Below are positions 43,423 to 54,195 of a stretch of DNA of 64,000 nt, in pieces (positions within the stretch are counted from its first letter, which is position 1; every line of letters begins with the position of its first letter). Position numbers and translations under genes: made by a program. The stretch spans positions 186,254-250,253 of the forward strand of contig NZ_PYXZ01000002.1 of assembly GCF_003057875.1 (NCBI RefSeq). The letters run 5' to 3'. The notes beneath the pieces were generated by a model. The model saw only the letters and a program-made list of their open reading frames with translations. It did not search any database and was not told the DNA's origin. Origin of the DNA: Nocardioides currus (GTDB taxonomy: Bacteria > Actinomycetota > Actinomycetes > Propionibacteriales > Nocardioidaceae).

Positions 43423-44499
43423 ATGCGCCGTACCCCTGCCCTCACCCTCACCGCCGTCGCCGCGCTGGCCGTCCTGACCGGCTGCGTCGAGTCCGGCCGC
43501 GGCGACGACGCGTCGGCCACGTCCACCAACACCACGGCAACCGCGGCGGACTGCCCGTGGAAGCCCGACGAGTCGATCACCACCACCGCCCGCATCGCGT
43601 GGCAGGCCATCCCCAACGGCGACGTGATCGTCAAGGACCAGGGGATCCTCGAGGCCTGCATGCCCAACGCCACCATCGAGTGGAAGCAGGCCCCGTCGGG
43701 CGGCGACGTGCTCAAAGGCTACGGCTCGGGCGACTTCGACCTCGGGCTGATGGGCTCGGCACCGGCGGCCCGCGCCGCGTCGGCGCCGCTCGTCGACCAG
43801 GTCGACATCGACGTCGTGTGGATCCACGACGTCATCGGCGACGCCGAGTCGCTGGTCGCCAAGGACGCCACCGACGTCGCCGGGCTGAAGGGGAAAACGA
43901 TCGCCGTCCCGTTCAGCAGCACCGCCCACTACTCCCTGCTCCAGGCGCTCGGGGAGGCCGGGCTCGACCCGAGCACGGACGTCGAGGTCATCAACCTCGA
44001 GCCCGAGGCGATGCCGGGCGCGTGGCAGGGCGAGATCGACGCCGCCTGGATCTGGGAGCCCGCGCAGACGCAGCTGCTCGACGCCGGCGGCACCCGCATC
44101 CTCTCGAGTGCGGACACCGCGAAGGAAGGTTTCCCGACCTTCGACGTCGGCACCGTCGACCACGCCTTCGCCGAGGCCAACCCGGAGTTCCTCGCCCAGT
44201 GGATCAAGGCGCAGGACCACGCCGTCGCGCTGATCGAGGACGACCCGACCGCCGCCGCCGAGTCGGTCGCGGCGGTGCTCGGCGTCAGCCCCGAGCAGGC
44301 CACCACCCAGCTCGGCGGGCTCGAGTTCGTCTCCGCCGCCGACCAGGCCGGACCCGACTACCTCGGCGGCCAGCTCGGCTCCGACCTCTTCTCGACCGCC
44401 ACCTTCCTGCTCGAGCAGGGCGAGGTCGAGGCCGTGGGTGACAAGCAGGTCTACGCCGACCACGTCAGCCCGTCCTTCGCGGAGGCGGGCGCCCGGTGA
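43423..44499 (+). CDS. ABC importer substrate-binding lipoprotein (TauA/SsuA-like)
   Basis: 358 residues. The lipoprotein signal has lipobox LTGC with Cys near 21. The NMT1/TauA-type periplasmic fold runs from about 50 to 340: ARIAWQAIPNGDVIVKDQGI, FDLGLMGSAPAARA, LKGKTIAVPFSSTAHYSLL, AAWIWEPAQTQLLD. AIPNGD and GLMGSAP resemble taurine-binding proteins more than nitrate ones, but the ligand is not proven. It starts 47 bp after the permease and overlaps the ATPase by 4 bp. Confidence 0.88.
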   Translation: MRRTPALTLTAVAALAVLTGCVESGRGDDASATSTNTTATAADCPWKPDESITTTARIAWQAIPNGDVIVKDQGILEACMPNATIEWKQAPSGGDVLKGYGSGDFDLGLMGSAPAARAASAPLVDQVDIDVVWIHDVIGDAESLVAKDATDVAGLKGKTIAVPFSSTAHYSLLQALGEAGLDPSTDVEVINLEPEAMPGAWQGEIDAAWIWEPAQTQLLDAGGTRILSSADTAKEGFPTFDVGTVDHAFAEANPEFLAQWIKAQDHAVALIEDDPTAAAESVAAVLGVSPEQATTQLGGLEFVSAADQAGPDYLGGQLGSDLFSTATFLLEQGEVEAVGDKQVYADHVSPSFAEAGAR

Positions 44500-45272
44500 C
44501 CGCCACCGGCGTCCGGGTCGAGGCCCTCACCCACAGGTACGGCGACGCGCCGGTCCCCGCCCTGGGGCCGATCGACCTCACGATCGAGCGCGGCGAGCTC
44601 GTGGCCCTGGCCGGACCCTCCGGCTGCGGGAAGACCACGCTCCTGCGCCTGCTGGCCGGGTTCGTGCGGCCCGACGAGGGTCGGGTGCTCGTCGGCGGCG
44701 AGGAGATCCGCGGGCCCGGTGCCGAGCGGGGCGTCGTCTTCCAGGCGCCCAACCTGTTCCCGTGGCTCAGTGTCGCGGGCAACGTCGGGCTCGGTCCGAA
44801 GTTCGCCGGGATCGCGCCAGAGGTGCGGGACGCGACGGTCCGGCGCCACCTCGAGCTGGTCGGCCTGGCGGACTACGGCCGGCACCGGCCGTACGAGCTC
44901 TCGGGCGGGATGCAGCAGCGCGCCCAGATCGCCCGCGTGCTGGCCGCCGACCCCGACATCGTGCTGATGGACGAGCCGTTCGGCGCCCTCGACGCCATCA
45001 CCCGCGAGCGGCTCCAGGAGGAGCTGCTCGAGATCTGGCGCGCGACCGGCAAGACGATCCTCTTCATCACCCACAGCGTCGACGAGGCCGTGTTCCTGGG
45101 CTCCCGCGTCATGGTGATGAGCCCGCGGCCCGGTCGGATCGTGCTCGACGAGTCGGCCGTCTTCGGCAGTGGCGAGCGGGTCCCGGTCGCCGAGATCCGC
45201 GGGCTCCCCGACTACCAGGCGCTCTGCGGCCGGGTGCGCGACGCCCTGGAGGTGCGGGCCCCTGCGTCCTGA
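44496..45272 (+). CDS. ABC importer ATP-binding protein (TauB/SsuB-like)
   Basis: 258 residues: Walker A GPSGCGKTTLLRLLAG, Q-loop VVFQAPNLFPWLSVAGNV, signature YELSGGMQQRAQIARVLA, Walker B IVLMDEPFGALDA, H-loop ILFITHSVDEAV. The FPWLSV and EPFGALD forms are characteristic of the nitrate/sulfonate/taurine branch. GTG start overlaps the binding-protein stop. Completes the three-gene importer; no sulfonatase or monooxygenase gene accompanies it. Confidence 0.92.
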   Translation: MTATGVRVEALTHRYGDAPVPALGPIDLTIERGELVALAGPSGCGKTTLLRLLAGFVRPDEGRVLVGGEEIRGPGAERGVVFQAPNLFPWLSVAGNVGLGPKFAGIAPEVRDATVRRHLELVGLADYGRHRPYELSGGMQQRAQIARVLAADPDIVLMDEPFGALDAITRERLQEELLEIWRATGKTILFITHSVDEAVFLGSRVMVMSPRPGRIVLDESAVFGSGERVPVAEIRGLPDYQALCGRVRDALEVRAPAS

Positions 45273-45321
45273 CCGTGTCGCGCAACACCACTGAAACGCG
45301 GGCTCTGCCACAATCACGCCC

Positions 45322-46782
45322 GTGACGGTCAAGGGCGGCGGCATCGACGGCTTCTTCAAGATCGCCGAACGGGGATCGAGCATCGGGACGGAGGTGCGCG
45401 GCGGCCTCGTCACCTTCCTGACGATGGCCTACATCGTCGTGCTCAACCCATTGATCCTCGGCTTCGTCCCCGACTCGACCGGGACCTTCCTCGGCGGCGG
45501 CACCGAGCCCGGCAGCGGGATCCCGGCCATCGCGGCCGGCACGGCGCTGGTCGCCGGACTGCTCACCATCCTGATGGGCGGCCTCGCCAACTTCCCGCTC
45601 GCGCTGGCGACCGGCCTCGGGCTGAACGCGTTCGTCGCCAACTCCATCGCCCGCGTCTCGACGTGGGGCGACGCGATGGGCCTGGTCGTGCTCGAGGGCA
45701 TCGTGATCCTCGCGCTGGTGCTGACCGGCTTCCGCAAGGCGGTCTTCCACGCCGTACCCCAGCAGCTCAAGGTCGCGATCTCGGTCGGGATCGGCCTGTT
45801 CATCGCCCTGATCGGTTTCGTCGACGCGCGCTTCGTCACCCGCATCCCCGACGCCTACCAGACCACCGTGCCCGTCCAGCTCGGCGCCGACGGGCACCTC
45901 GTCGGCTGGCCGGTGCTGGTGTTCTGCCTGGGCCTGCTGCTGATGATCGGCCTGTGGGTCCGCCGGGTGCGGGGCGCCATCTTGATCTCGATCCTGGCCA
46001 GCACCGTGCTCGCGGTCGTCATCGAGGCGGTGGGCGACCTCGGTCCGGCGTCGGCCGACAACCCGGGCGGCTGGTCGCTGAGCGTGCCCTCCCTGAGCGG
46101 CGACCTCGTCGGCCTGCCGTCCTTCGACACCCTCGGCGAGGTGGATCTCTTCGGCGCGTTCAGCTCCGTGGAGGGCGGCGTGCTCGCCGCGCTGCTGCTG
46201 GTCTTCTCGCTGCTGCTCGCCGACTTCTTCGACACGATGGGCACGATGACGGCGATCGGCGCCGAGGCCGGGCTCAACGACGAGGCGGGCACGCCGGAGA
46301 ACGCGCAGCGGATCCTGGTCGTCGACTCGGTCGCGGCCATCGCGGGCGGCGCGGCCGGCGTCTCCTCCAACACCTCCTACATCGAGTCGGCCTCCGGGGT
46401 CGGAGAGGGAGCCCGTACGGGCCTGGCCTCCGTCGTCACCGGTGTGCTGTTCCTGCTCGCGATGTTCGTGACCCCGCTCGTCGCGGCCATCCCGTCCGAG
46501 GCCGCCGTGCCCGCGCTGGTGCTCGTCGGCTTCCTGATGATGCAGCAGGTCACCGAGATCGACTGGCGTGACGTCGAGATCGCCATCCCCGCGTTCCTCA
46601 CCGTCGTGCTGATGCCCTTCACCTACTCCATCAGCGTCGGCATCGGCGCCGGCTTCGTGGCCCACGTCCTGATCAAGGTCGTGACCGGCAAGGTGCGCGA
46701 GGTGCACCCGCTCATGTGGATCGTCGCCGGTCTCTTCGTCGTCTACTTCGCCTACTCGCCGATCAGCGGCTGGCTCTCCTGA
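45322..46782 (+). CDS. NCS2-family purine permease (AzgA-like)
   Basis: 486 residues, about 12-14 membrane segments. Family motifs: FLTMAYIVVLNPLIL (about 33-47), NFPLALATGLGLNAFVA, LLLADFFDTMGTMTAIGAEA and SSNTSYIESASGVGEGARTG. AzgA-type members import adenine, guanine or hypoxanthine by proton symport. The GTG start has no ribosome site and lies 7 nt after CACAAT (45309-45314), a possible leaderless start. A purine supply would also fit the neighbouring Mo hydroxylases, but that is speculation. Confidence 0.88.
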   Translation: MTVKGGGIDGFFKIAERGSSIGTEVRGGLVTFLTMAYIVVLNPLILGFVPDSTGTFLGGGTEPGSGIPAIAAGTALVAGLLTILMGGLANFPLALATGLGLNAFVANSIARVSTWGDAMGLVVLEGIVILALVLTGFRKAVFHAVPQQLKVAISVGIGLFIALIGFVDARFVTRIPDAYQTTVPVQLGADGHLVGWPVLVFCLGLLLMIGLWVRRVRGAILISILASTVLAVVIEAVGDLGPASADNPGGWSLSVPSLSGDLVGLPSFDTLGEVDLFGAFSSVEGGVLAALLLVFSLLLADFFDTMGTMTAIGAEAGLNDEAGTPENAQRILVVDSVAAIAGGAAGVSSNTSYIESASGVGEGARTGLASVVTGVLFLLAMFVTPLVAAIPSEAAVPALVLVGFLMMQQVTEIDWRDVEIAIPAFLTVVLMPFTYSISVGIGAGFVAHVLIKVVTGKVREVHPLMWIVAGLFVVYFAYSPISGWLS

Positions 46783-46798
46783 CGGTTTCGCCTCCTTC

Positions 46799-46857
46799 GG
46801 TTTCCCCGGGTAGCCGGGGAAACCCAGACTTCGGGGGGCAAGCAAACCCCCAGAAGT
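46799..46857 (+). terminator. Two strong hairpins after the purine permease
   Basis: First hairpin: GGTTTCCCCGG / CCGGGGAAACC, 11 perfect pairs, GTAG loop (46799-46824). Second: ACTTC-G-GGGGG / CCCCC-A-GAAGT, one mismatch, 8-nt loop (46828-46857). Neither has a long T run, as is usual for actinobacterial terminators. Confidence 0.75.
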
Positions 46858-46910
46858 TCACATTTCCCGCGCGGAGTCCGGGCGCGCCGGCGACATCGCC
46901 GCCGGAATAC

Positions 46911-46936
46911 TTAGCAGAACTAATGAGTTATGCTAA
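46911..46936. promoter_or_regulatory. MarR operator overlapping the marR promoter
   Basis: A 26-bp dyad with arms TTAGCA-n-AACT and AGTT-n-TGCTAA around AATG: 20 of 22 arm positions pair. Its right arm covers the -10 TATGCT (46929-46934), so binding would block transcription of marR and the MFS gene (autorepression). It is also a strikingly AT-rich patch in this genome. Confidence 0.8.
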
Positions 46937-46941
46937 GCATC

Positions 46942-47391
46942 ATGCCCACCACCCAAGCCGTCGTCCGCACCGATGCGGGGCTCGCCGCCGAGCTCCGGGT
47001 CGGTGTCATGCGCCTGCGGCGCCGCCTCGCCGGTGAGCGTCACCCCGACAACGACCTGAGCCTCGGCCAGATGGCCGTGCTCGGGCTTCTGCTGCGGCGC
47101 GGCGACCTGACCATCGGCGAGCTCGCCCGCCTCGAACGCGTGCAGCCCCCGTCGATGACCCGCACCGTGACGTGCCTCGAGGAGCTCGGCAACGTCACCC
47201 GGCGCCCCCACGAGACCGACGGTCGCGTGGTCGTCGTCGCGCTGACCGAGCACGGCCGCGAGGTCGTGCTGGCCGACCGCAAGCGTCGCGACGCCTGGCT
47301 GGCCGTGCAGCTCACCCACCTGACCGCCGAGGAGCGCGACGCCCTGCGCCGGGCCGCGCCCATCCTCGACCGCCTCTCGCAGGCCGACTGA
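46942..47391 (+). CDS. MarR-family transcriptional regulator
   Basis: 149 residues: helical dimerisation arm, winged helix with LARLERVQPPSMTRTVTCLEEL (recognition region about 55-75) and wing RRPHETDGRVVVVALTEHG. The start is taken as ATG 46942, 7 nt after the -10; the ATG at 46930 lies inside the -10 box. MarR proteins release DNA on binding small aromatic or drug-like ligands. The MFS exporter starts 30 bp downstream, the usual MarR-exporter pair. Confidence 0.88.
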   Translation: MPTTQAVVRTDAGLAAELRVGVMRLRRRLAGERHPDNDLSLGQMAVLGLLLRRGDLTIGELARLERVQPPSMTRTVTCLEELGNVTRRPHETDGRVVVVALTEHGREVVLADRKRRDAWLAVQLTHLTAEERDALRRAAPILDRLSQAD

Positions 47392-47421
47392 CCAACCACG
47401 AGAAGGAGCACGAACACAGAC

Positions 47422-48687
47422 TTGAGTCCCACCTTCCGCTCACTGCACAACCCGAACTACCGCCTGTACGCCGCGGGCGGGGTCGTCTCCAACACCGGCA
47501 CGTGGATGCAGCGGGTCGCCCAGGACTGGCTCGTCCTCCAGCTGACCGCCAGCTCGGGCGCTGCGCTCGGCATCACCACCGGCCTGCAGTTCCTGCCGTT
47601 CCTGCTCCTCGGCCCGTTCACCGGTCTGGTCGCCGACCGGATGCCCAAGCAGCGACTGCTCCAGATGACCAACCTCGGCATGGCCCTGCCGGCCGTTGTC
47701 CTCGGCCTGCTGGCCGTCACCGGCACCGCCGAGATCTGGCACGTCTACGTCCTGGCCTTCGTGCTCGGCCTCGCCTCGGCCTTCGACGCCCCGGCCCGCC
47801 AGTCCTTCGTCTCGGAGATCGTCGAGCCCGACGACCTGACCAACGCCGTCGGCCTCAACTCCGCCAGCTTCAACGCCGCCCGCCTGGTCGGACCCGGCCT
47901 CGCCGGCGTGCTGATCGCCGCCTTCGGCGGGGGAGCGGTCGCCACCGGTTGGGTGATCCTGCTCAACGGCATCTCCTACGTCGCACCGATCCTCGCCCTG
48001 CGAGGCATGGACGCCAGCCGCCTCGACTCCCCTGAGCTCACGCGGCCCGGCCCGGGCGCGATCCGCGAGGGGTTCGCCTACGTCCGGGCCCGCCCCGACC
48101 TCCTCCTGATCCTCGCCATCGTCTTCTCCGCGGGCACCTTCGGGCTCAACTTCCAGATGACCAGTGCGCTGATGGCGACCGAGGTCTTCGACAAGGGCCC
48201 GACCGAGTACGGCCTCCTCGGCACCTTCCTCGCGGTCGGCTCGCTCAGCGGCGCGCTGCTAGCGGCCCGTCGCGAGCGCGTGCGCCAGCGGCTGGTGATC
48301 GTGGCCGGACTGGCTTTCGGGGTGCTGGTGACGCTGTCCGGCCTGATGCCGTCGTACGTCGCCTTCGCGATCATGGCGCCGCTCGTCGGCCTCTCCGCGC
48401 TGACCCTGATCACCAGCGCGAACGCCTACATGCAGCTCCACCTCGAGCCCGGCGTGCGGGGGCGGGTGATGGCCCTCTACATGATGATCTTCATGGGCGG
48501 CACCCCGTTCGGCGCGCCGATCATCGGCTGGATCGGCGAGGCGTTCGGCGCCCGCTGGACCCTCGTCCTGGGCGGGCTGCTGACGATCGCGGGCATCGCC
48601 GGCGCGAGCCTGCTGTTCGCCCGGGCGAGGGGCGTGCGGTTCTCGGACCTGCACGCCCACCCGGCGGCGTACGAAACGACCGCTTGA
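47422..48687 (+). CDS. MFS exporter (EntS/multidrug type)
   Basis: 421 residues, about 12 membrane segments, of the EntS-like MFS_3 group: [37 protein letters not shown]-loop [14 protein letters not shown] and [17 protein letters not shown]. Members export siderophores or drugs. No ATG fits the conserved N-terminus; a TTG at 47422 is used, with GGAG at 47405-47408, a rather long spacing. Cotranscribed with and probably controlled by the MarR protein upstream. Confidence 0.86.
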   Translation: MSPTFRSLHNPNYRLYAAGGVVSNTGTWMQRVAQDWLVLQLTASSGAALGITTGLQFLPFLLLGPFTGLVADRMPKQRLLQMTNLGMALPAVVLGLLAVTGTAEIWHVYVLAFVLGLASAFDAPARQSFVSEIVEPDDLTNAVGLNSASFNAARLVGPGLAGVLIAAFGGGAVATGWVILLNGISYVAPILALRGMDASRLDSPELTRPGPGAIREGFAYVRARPDLLLILAIVFSAGTFGLNFQMTSALMATEVFDKGPTEYGLLGTFLAVGSLSGALLAARRERVRQRLVIVAGLAFGVLVTLSGLMPSYVAFAIMAPLVGLSALTLITSANAYMQLHLEPGVRGRVMALYMMIFMGGTPFGAPIIGWIGEAFGARWTLVLGGLLTIAGIAGASLLFARARGVRFSDLHAHPAAYETTA

Positions 48688-48715
48688 TCGCAGTCAAGCA
48701 CCGACGCCCGGCGTT

Positions 48716-48744
48716 TTGACCGCTCATGGGCCCCCCGGTAGATT
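48716..48744 (+). promoter_or_regulatory. str operon promoter
   Basis: TTGACC (48716-48721), 17 bp, TAGATT (48739-48744): the best -35/-10 pair in the window, as expected for ribosomal genes. Transcription would start near 48751, giving a leader of about 170 nt with a small hairpin TCAGG-CATGC-CCTGA (48768-48782). The rest of the leader has no coding potential or recognised riboswitch; AAAGGGA precedes the rpsL GTG. Confidence 0.8.
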
Positions 48745-48919
48745 GACTCCTCGTGTTTGTGCTGCCCTCAGGCATGCCCTGACCAGCCCCCACACACAAC
48801 ACCCGCGTGGTCCTCGTGACCCGCGGCCGGGCACCCCCGCCGAGAGGCGGAGTTCCCGACACGACCCGCCTCGGCAGAGCGCCGTCGCGAGAGATCTGAC
48901 CAAGAAAGGGAACCACTCG

Positions 48920-49291
48920 GTGCCCACCATTCAGCAGCTGGTCCGCAAGGGCCGTCAGGACAAGGTGTCGAAGTCCAAGACGCCTGCCCTCAAGGGATCC
49001 CCGCAGCGCCGCGGCGTCTGCACCCGCGTCTACACGACCACCCCGAAGAAGCCCAACTCCGCCCTCCGCAAGGTCGCCCGCGTGCGCCTGAGCTCCGGCG
49101 TCGAGGTCACGGCCTACATCCCGGGCGTCGGCCACAACCTGCAGGAGCACTCGATCGTGCTCGTGCGCGGCGGCCGTGTGAAGGACCTTCCCGGTGTCCG
49201 CTACAAGATCATCCGCGGCACGCTCGACACCCAGGGTGTCAAGAACCGCAAGCAGGCCCGCAGCCGCTACGGCGCGAAGAAGGAGAAGTAA
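48920..49291 (+). CDS. rpsL: 30S ribosomal protein S12
   Basis: 123 residues, full length: [49 protein letters not shown], ending GAKKEK. S12 lies at the decoding centre. The lysines at the streptomycin-resistance hot spots (PKKPNS and GGRVKDLPG) are the sensitive wild type. GTG start with AAAGGGA at about 8 bp. The stop TAA shares its last A with the rpsG ATG. First gene of the str operon. Confidence 0.98.
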   Translation: MPTIQQLVRKGRQDKVSKSKTPALKGSPQRRGVCTRVYTTTPKKPNSALRKVARVRLSSGVEVTAYIPGVGHNLQEHSIVLVRGGRVKDLPGVRYKIIRGTLDTQGVKNRKQARSRYGAKKEK

Positions 49292-49761
49292 TGCCTCGCA
49301 AGGGTCCCGCGCCGAAGCGCCCCCTCGTCGTCGACCCGGTCTACGGTTCGCAGGTCGTCACCCAGCTCGTCAGCAAGGTCCTCCAGGACGGCAAGAAGGC
49401 TGTTGCCCAGCGCATCGTCTACACCGCCCTCGAGGGTTGCCGCGAGAAGACCGGCACCGACCCGGTCGTCACGCTCAAGCGCGCGCTCGACAACGTGAAG
49501 CCGGCCATCGAGGTCAAGTCCCGCCGCGTCGGCGGTGCGACCTACCAGGTCCCCGTTGAGGTCAAGACCAACCGCCAGACCACGCTGGCCCTGCGCTGGC
49601 TCGTCGGCTACGCCTCGGACCGTCGTGAGAAGACGATGGCCGAGCGCCTGATGAACGAGATCCTCGACGCCTCCAACGGCCTCGGTGCCGCGGTGAAGAA
49701 GCGCGAGGACACGCACAAGATGGCCGAGTCCAACAAGGCCTTCGCCCACTACCGCTGGTGA
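49291..49761 (+). CDS. rpsG: 30S ribosomal protein S7
   Basis: 156 residues, standard length: [53 protein letters not shown]7 initiates assembly of the 30S head and binds 16S rRNA; in E. coli it is the translational repressor of the str operon. The start overlaps the rpsL stop by one base. Confidence 0.98.
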   Translation: MPRKGPAPKRPLVVDPVYGSQVVTQLVSKVLQDGKKAVAQRIVYTALEGCREKTGTDPVVTLKRALDNVKPAIEVKSRRVGGATYQVPVEVKTNRQTTLALRWLVGYASDRREKTMAERLMNEILDASNGLGAAVKKREDTHKMAESNKAFAHYRW

Positions 49762-49766
49762 TCGGT

Positions 49767-49792
49767 GCGGGGCTCCGCTGACGGAGCCCCGC
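49767..49792 (+). terminator. rpsG-fusA intercistronic hairpin
   Basis: GCGGGGCTCCG-CTGA-CGGAGCCCCGC, 11 perfect pairs with a 4-nt loop, 6 bp after the rpsG stop. No T run. As fusA and tuf lack a clear promoter of their own here, it is more likely a partial terminator or mRNA processing/stability element than a full stop. Confidence 0.65.
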
Positions 49793-49841
49793 CCCTCCCG
49801 CCAACAACCCCACCAACTCTTACGAGGGACTGAGACATTCA

Positions 49842-51953
49842 GTGGCTGTCGACATCACCACCGACCTGAACAAGGTCCGCAACATCGGCATCATGGCGCA
49901 CATCGATGCCGGCAAGACCACCACCACCGAGCGCATCCTCTTCTACACCGGCATCAGCTACAAGATCGGTGAGGTCCACGACGGCGCAGCCACGATGGAC
50001 TGGATGGAGCAGGAGCAGGAGCGTGGCATCACGATCACCTCCGCCGCGACGACCTGCTGGTGGAAGAACCACCAGATCAACATCATCGACACCCCCGGCC
50101 ACGTGGACTTCACGGCCGAGGTCGAGCGCTCGCTGCGCGTCCTCGACGGCGCCGTGGCGGTCTTCGACGGTGTCGCCGGTGTCGAGCCGCAGACGATGAC
50201 GGTGTGGCGCCAGGCCAACAAGTACTCCGTGCCCCGCATGTGCTTCGTCAACAAGCTCGACCGCACGGGCGCGGACTTCTTCCGCTGCGTCGACATGATG
50301 GTCGAGCGCCTCAACTCCACCCCGCTCGTGCTGCAGCTGCCGATCGGCGCCGAGTCCGAGTTCCTCGGGGTGATCGACCTCGTCGGCATGCGTGCCCTGA
50401 CCTGGCGTGGCGAGACCACGATGGGTGAGGACTACGAGGTCGAGGAGATCCCGGCCGAGCTCGCCGAGCAGGCCGCGGAGTACCGCGAGAAGCTCCTGGA
50501 GACGCTGGCCGAGGCCGACGACGACGTGATGGAGAAGTTCCTCGAGGAGCACGAGTTCACCGTCGAGGAGCTCGAGGCCGCGATCCGTCGCGCCACCCTC
50601 GCCGACAAGCTCAACCCGGTCCTGTGTGGCACCGCGTTCAAGAACAAGGGCGTCCAGCCCCTGCTCGACGCCGTGGTGAAGTACCTCCCCTCGCCGCTCG
50701 ACATCGACGGCATCCAGGGCCACTCGGTCAAGGACGAGGACGAGGTCATCGTCCGCCAGCCCTCCGACGACGAGCCGTTCTCTGGCCTCGCCTACAAGAT
50801 CGCCTCCGACCCGCACCTCGGCAAGCTGATCTACGTCCGCGTCTACTCCGGCAAGCTCGAGGCCGGCGCGTCCGTGATCAACTCGGTCAACGGTCGCAAG
50901 GAGCGGATCGGCAAGGTCTACCAGATGCACGCCAACAAGCGCGAGGAGATCGCGTCGGTCGGCGCCGGCCAGATCGTGGCCGTCATGGGCCTCAAGGACA
51001 CCAAGACGGGCCACACCCTGTGCGACCCCGCCAACCCGGTGGTCCTCGAGTCGATGACCTTCCCGGCCCCGGTGATCGAGGTCGCCATCGAGCCGAAGAC
51101 GAAGTCCGACCAGGAGAAGCTGGGCACCGCGATCCAGCGCCTCTCCGACGAGGACCCGACCTTCACGGTCAAGGCGGACGAGGAGACCGGCCAGACGATC
51201 ATCGCCGGCATGGGCGAGCTCCACCTGGAGATCCTCGTCGACCGGATGAAGCGCGAGTTCCGCGTCGAGGCCACCGTCGGCAAGCCGCAGGTCGCCTACC
51301 GCGAGACCATCCGCAACACGGTCGAGAAGCACTCCTACACCCACAAGAAGCAGACGGGTGGCTCGGGTCAGTTCGCCAAGGTCGTCATCAACCTCGGTCC
51401 GAACATCGACCCCGAGACCGGCGTCGGCGCGGGCTACGAGTTCGTCAACAACGTGTCCGGTGGTCGCGTGCCGAAGGAGTACATCCCCTCGGTCGACCAG
51501 GGTGGCCAGGAGGCCATGGAGTTCGGCGTCCTCGCCGGCTACCCGATGGTGGACGTGAAGTTCTCGCTGGAGGACGGCGCCTACCACGACGTCGACTCCT
51601 CGGAGCTCGCGTTCAAGATCGCCGGCAACCAGGCCTTCAAGGAGGCCGCGCGTCGCGCCAAGCCGGTGCTGCTCGAGCCGATGTTCGCCGTCGAGGTGAC
51701 CACCCCCGAGAGCTTCCTCGGCACGGTCATCGGTGACATCAACTCGCGCCGCGGCCAGATCCAGGCCCAGGAGGAGCGTCACGGCGACATGGTCGTCAGC
51801 GCCCTTGTGCCGCTCTCCGAGATGTTCGGGTACGTTGGCGACCTGAGGTCGAAGACCTCCGGCCAGGCGTCGTACTCGATGGAGTTCGACTCCTACGCCG
51901 AGGTTCCTTCGAACATCGCCGAAGAGATCGTCAAGAAGGTCCGCGGCGAGTAG
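49842..51953 (+). CDS. fusA: Elongation factor G
   Basis: 703 residues, full length. G1 [16 protein letters not shown], switch [20 protein letters not shown]4 [13 protein letters not shown], then domains II-V ([26 protein letters not shown]). It drives translocation on the ribosome. Single standard copy with no sign of the FusA2 paralogue. GTG start, GAGGGA upstream at long spacing. Confidence 0.98.
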   Translation: MAVDITTDLNKVRNIGIMAHIDAGKTTTTERILFYTGISYKIGEVHDGAATMDWMEQEQERGITITSAATTCWWKNHQINIIDTPGHVDFTAEVERSLRVLDGAVAVFDGVAGVEPQTMTVWRQANKYSVPRMCFVNKLDRTGADFFRCVDMMVERLNSTPLVLQLPIGAESEFLGVIDLVGMRALTWRGETTMGEDYEVEEIPAELAEQAAEYREKLLETLAEADDDVMEKFLEEHEFTVEELEAAIRRATLADKLNPVLCGTAFKNKGVQPLLDAVVKYLPSPLDIDGIQGHSVKDEDEVIVRQPSDDEPFSGLAYKIASDPHLGKLIYVRVYSGKLEAGASVINSVNGRKERIGKVYQMHANKREEIASVGAGQIVAVMGLKDTKTGHTLCDPANPVVLESMTFPAPVIEVAIEPKTKSDQEKLGTAIQRLSDEDPTFTVKADEETGQTIIAGMGELHLEILVDRMKREFRVEATVGKPQVAYRETIRNTVEKHSYTHKKQTGGSGQFAKVVINLGPNIDPETGVGAGYEFVNNVSGGRVPKEYIPSVDQGGQEAMEFGVLAGYPMVDVKFSLEDGAYHDVDSSELAFKIAGNQAFKEAARRAKPVLLEPMFAVEVTTPESFLGTVIGDINSRRGQIQAQEERHGDMVVSALVPLSEMFGYVGDLRSKTSGQASYSMEFDSYAEVPSNIAEEIVKKVRGE

Positions 51954-51960
51954 TCGCCAC

Positions 51961-51984
51961 GGGCCTGGGCCGATCACCAGGCCC
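51961..51984 (+). terminator. fusA-tuf intercistronic hairpin
   Basis: GGGCCTGG / CCAGGCCC, 8 perfect pairs, 8-nt loop, 7 bp after the fusA stop; again without a T tract. Likely a processing or attenuation element that sets the tuf:fusA ratio. Confidence 0.55.
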
Positions 51985-52045
51985 CCCAGCACCACCAGTT
52001 CCACACCCATGAGTTCACGTACAAACCCAACCAGGAGGAGCCCCA

Positions 52046-53239
<1,194 letters not shown>

Positions 53240-53274
53240 TCCTCGCTCGTCCCTGACGAGCACCAGCACCATCG

Positions 53275-53306
53275 CGAGGCCCCACTCCTGCGGGAGTGGG
53301 GCCTCG
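53275..53306 (+). terminator. str operon terminator
   Basis: CGAGGCCCCACTCC-TGCG-GGAGTGGGGCCTCG: 14 perfect pairs with a 4-nt loop, 36 bp after tuf. It would also serve the convergent hydrolase gene, which ends 18 bp further on. Confidence 0.88.
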
Positions 53307-53323
53307 TGGCGTCTTCCCCGGTC

Positions 53324-54136
53324 TCAGGTGAGGGCGGTCAGGACGTCGGGCCAGTGGGCGGCCAGCGTCGCGAGGTGGGTGGTGCCGGGACGTACGACGA
53401 CGTCCGCGCCCGCGATCCGTCCGGCCCACCACGCGGCGCCCGGCAGCGCCCGCTGGTCGGCCTCGCCGTACCAGAGGTGCGTCCGGCAGGCGATCGAGGC
53501 GAGGTCCACGGTCCACGGCTGGTGGAGGAGCGCGGCGTCGCGCAGGAACCCGTGGTGGTCGACCAGCGCCTCGCGTGCCGAGGCGGCCACGTCGGCAACG
53601 GGAAGGGCCCGGACGAGAGCGGCGTCCTGGTCGGGCAAGGAGGCCGCCCACCTCCCGGCGAGGGCCGCGTCGTCGGGGTCGGACACCTCGATCGCGGCCG
53701 CCCACGCCGAGAACTCGGGGCGGACGCGCTCCATCGCCTCCTCGACCGGCTCCGTGGCGGTCCCCTCCATCGGGAGGGTGGCCACGATCCCCAGCGCCCC
53801 GGAACGGTCGGGATGGCGGGCGGCGAACGCTGCGGCGTACGCACCGCCGACAGACATCCCGAGCGCGGCGACGTCGGCGATGTCGAGCACGTCGAGAACG
53901 GCGGCCGCGTCGTCGGCGACCGAGGCGTGCGTCGAGGCCGCGCGTGACGACCGGCCGTAGCCGGGGCGGTTGACGCACAGCAGGCGGACGCCCACCTCGC
54001 GGGCCGCGCCGGCCCCGGACCGCGCTGCCCAGCGGGTGTCCGGGCAGCCGTGGAAGAACAGCACGACCGGTCCCTCGTCCGCGCCGCCGAGCCAGAGCTG
54101 CGCCTGCCGGCCGTCGGGCAGCGTGACGATCTCCAC
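53324..54136 (-). CDS. Alpha/beta hydrolase
   Basis: 270 residues of the alpha/beta-hydrolase fold: oxyanion loop VVLFFHGCPDTRW, nucleophile elbow ALGMSVGGAYAAAFA (Ser in GMSVG), acid in LWYGEADQRALPG, His in RPGTTHLATLA. Substrate unknown. The GTG start is 6 nt after a minus-strand TAGGTT (54148-54143), so probably leaderless. Convergent with tuf. Confidence 0.85.
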   Translation of the reverse strand: MEIVTLPDGRQAQLWLGGADEGPVVLFFHGCPDTRWAARSGAGAAREVGVRLLCVNRPGYGRSSRAASTHASVADDAAAVLDVLDIADVAALGMSVGGAYAAAFAARHPDRSGALGIVATLPMEGTATEPVEEAMERVRPEFSAWAAAIEVSDPDDAALAGRWAASLPDQDAALVRALPVADVAASAREALVDHHGFLRDAALLHQPWTVDLASIACRTHLWYGEADQRALPGAAWWAGRIAGADVVVRPGTTHLATLAAHWPDVLTALT

Positions 54137-54195
54137 CCGCCCAACCTAGGTGAGCCGACGGTGCCCGCGCCGCCGTCGGCTGCGAGAATCCTGGC

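Noticed and set aside
49839..52010. 723-codon frame antisense to fusA
   Set aside because: Exact shadow of a highly conserved EF-G gene; no ribosome site or family resemblance.
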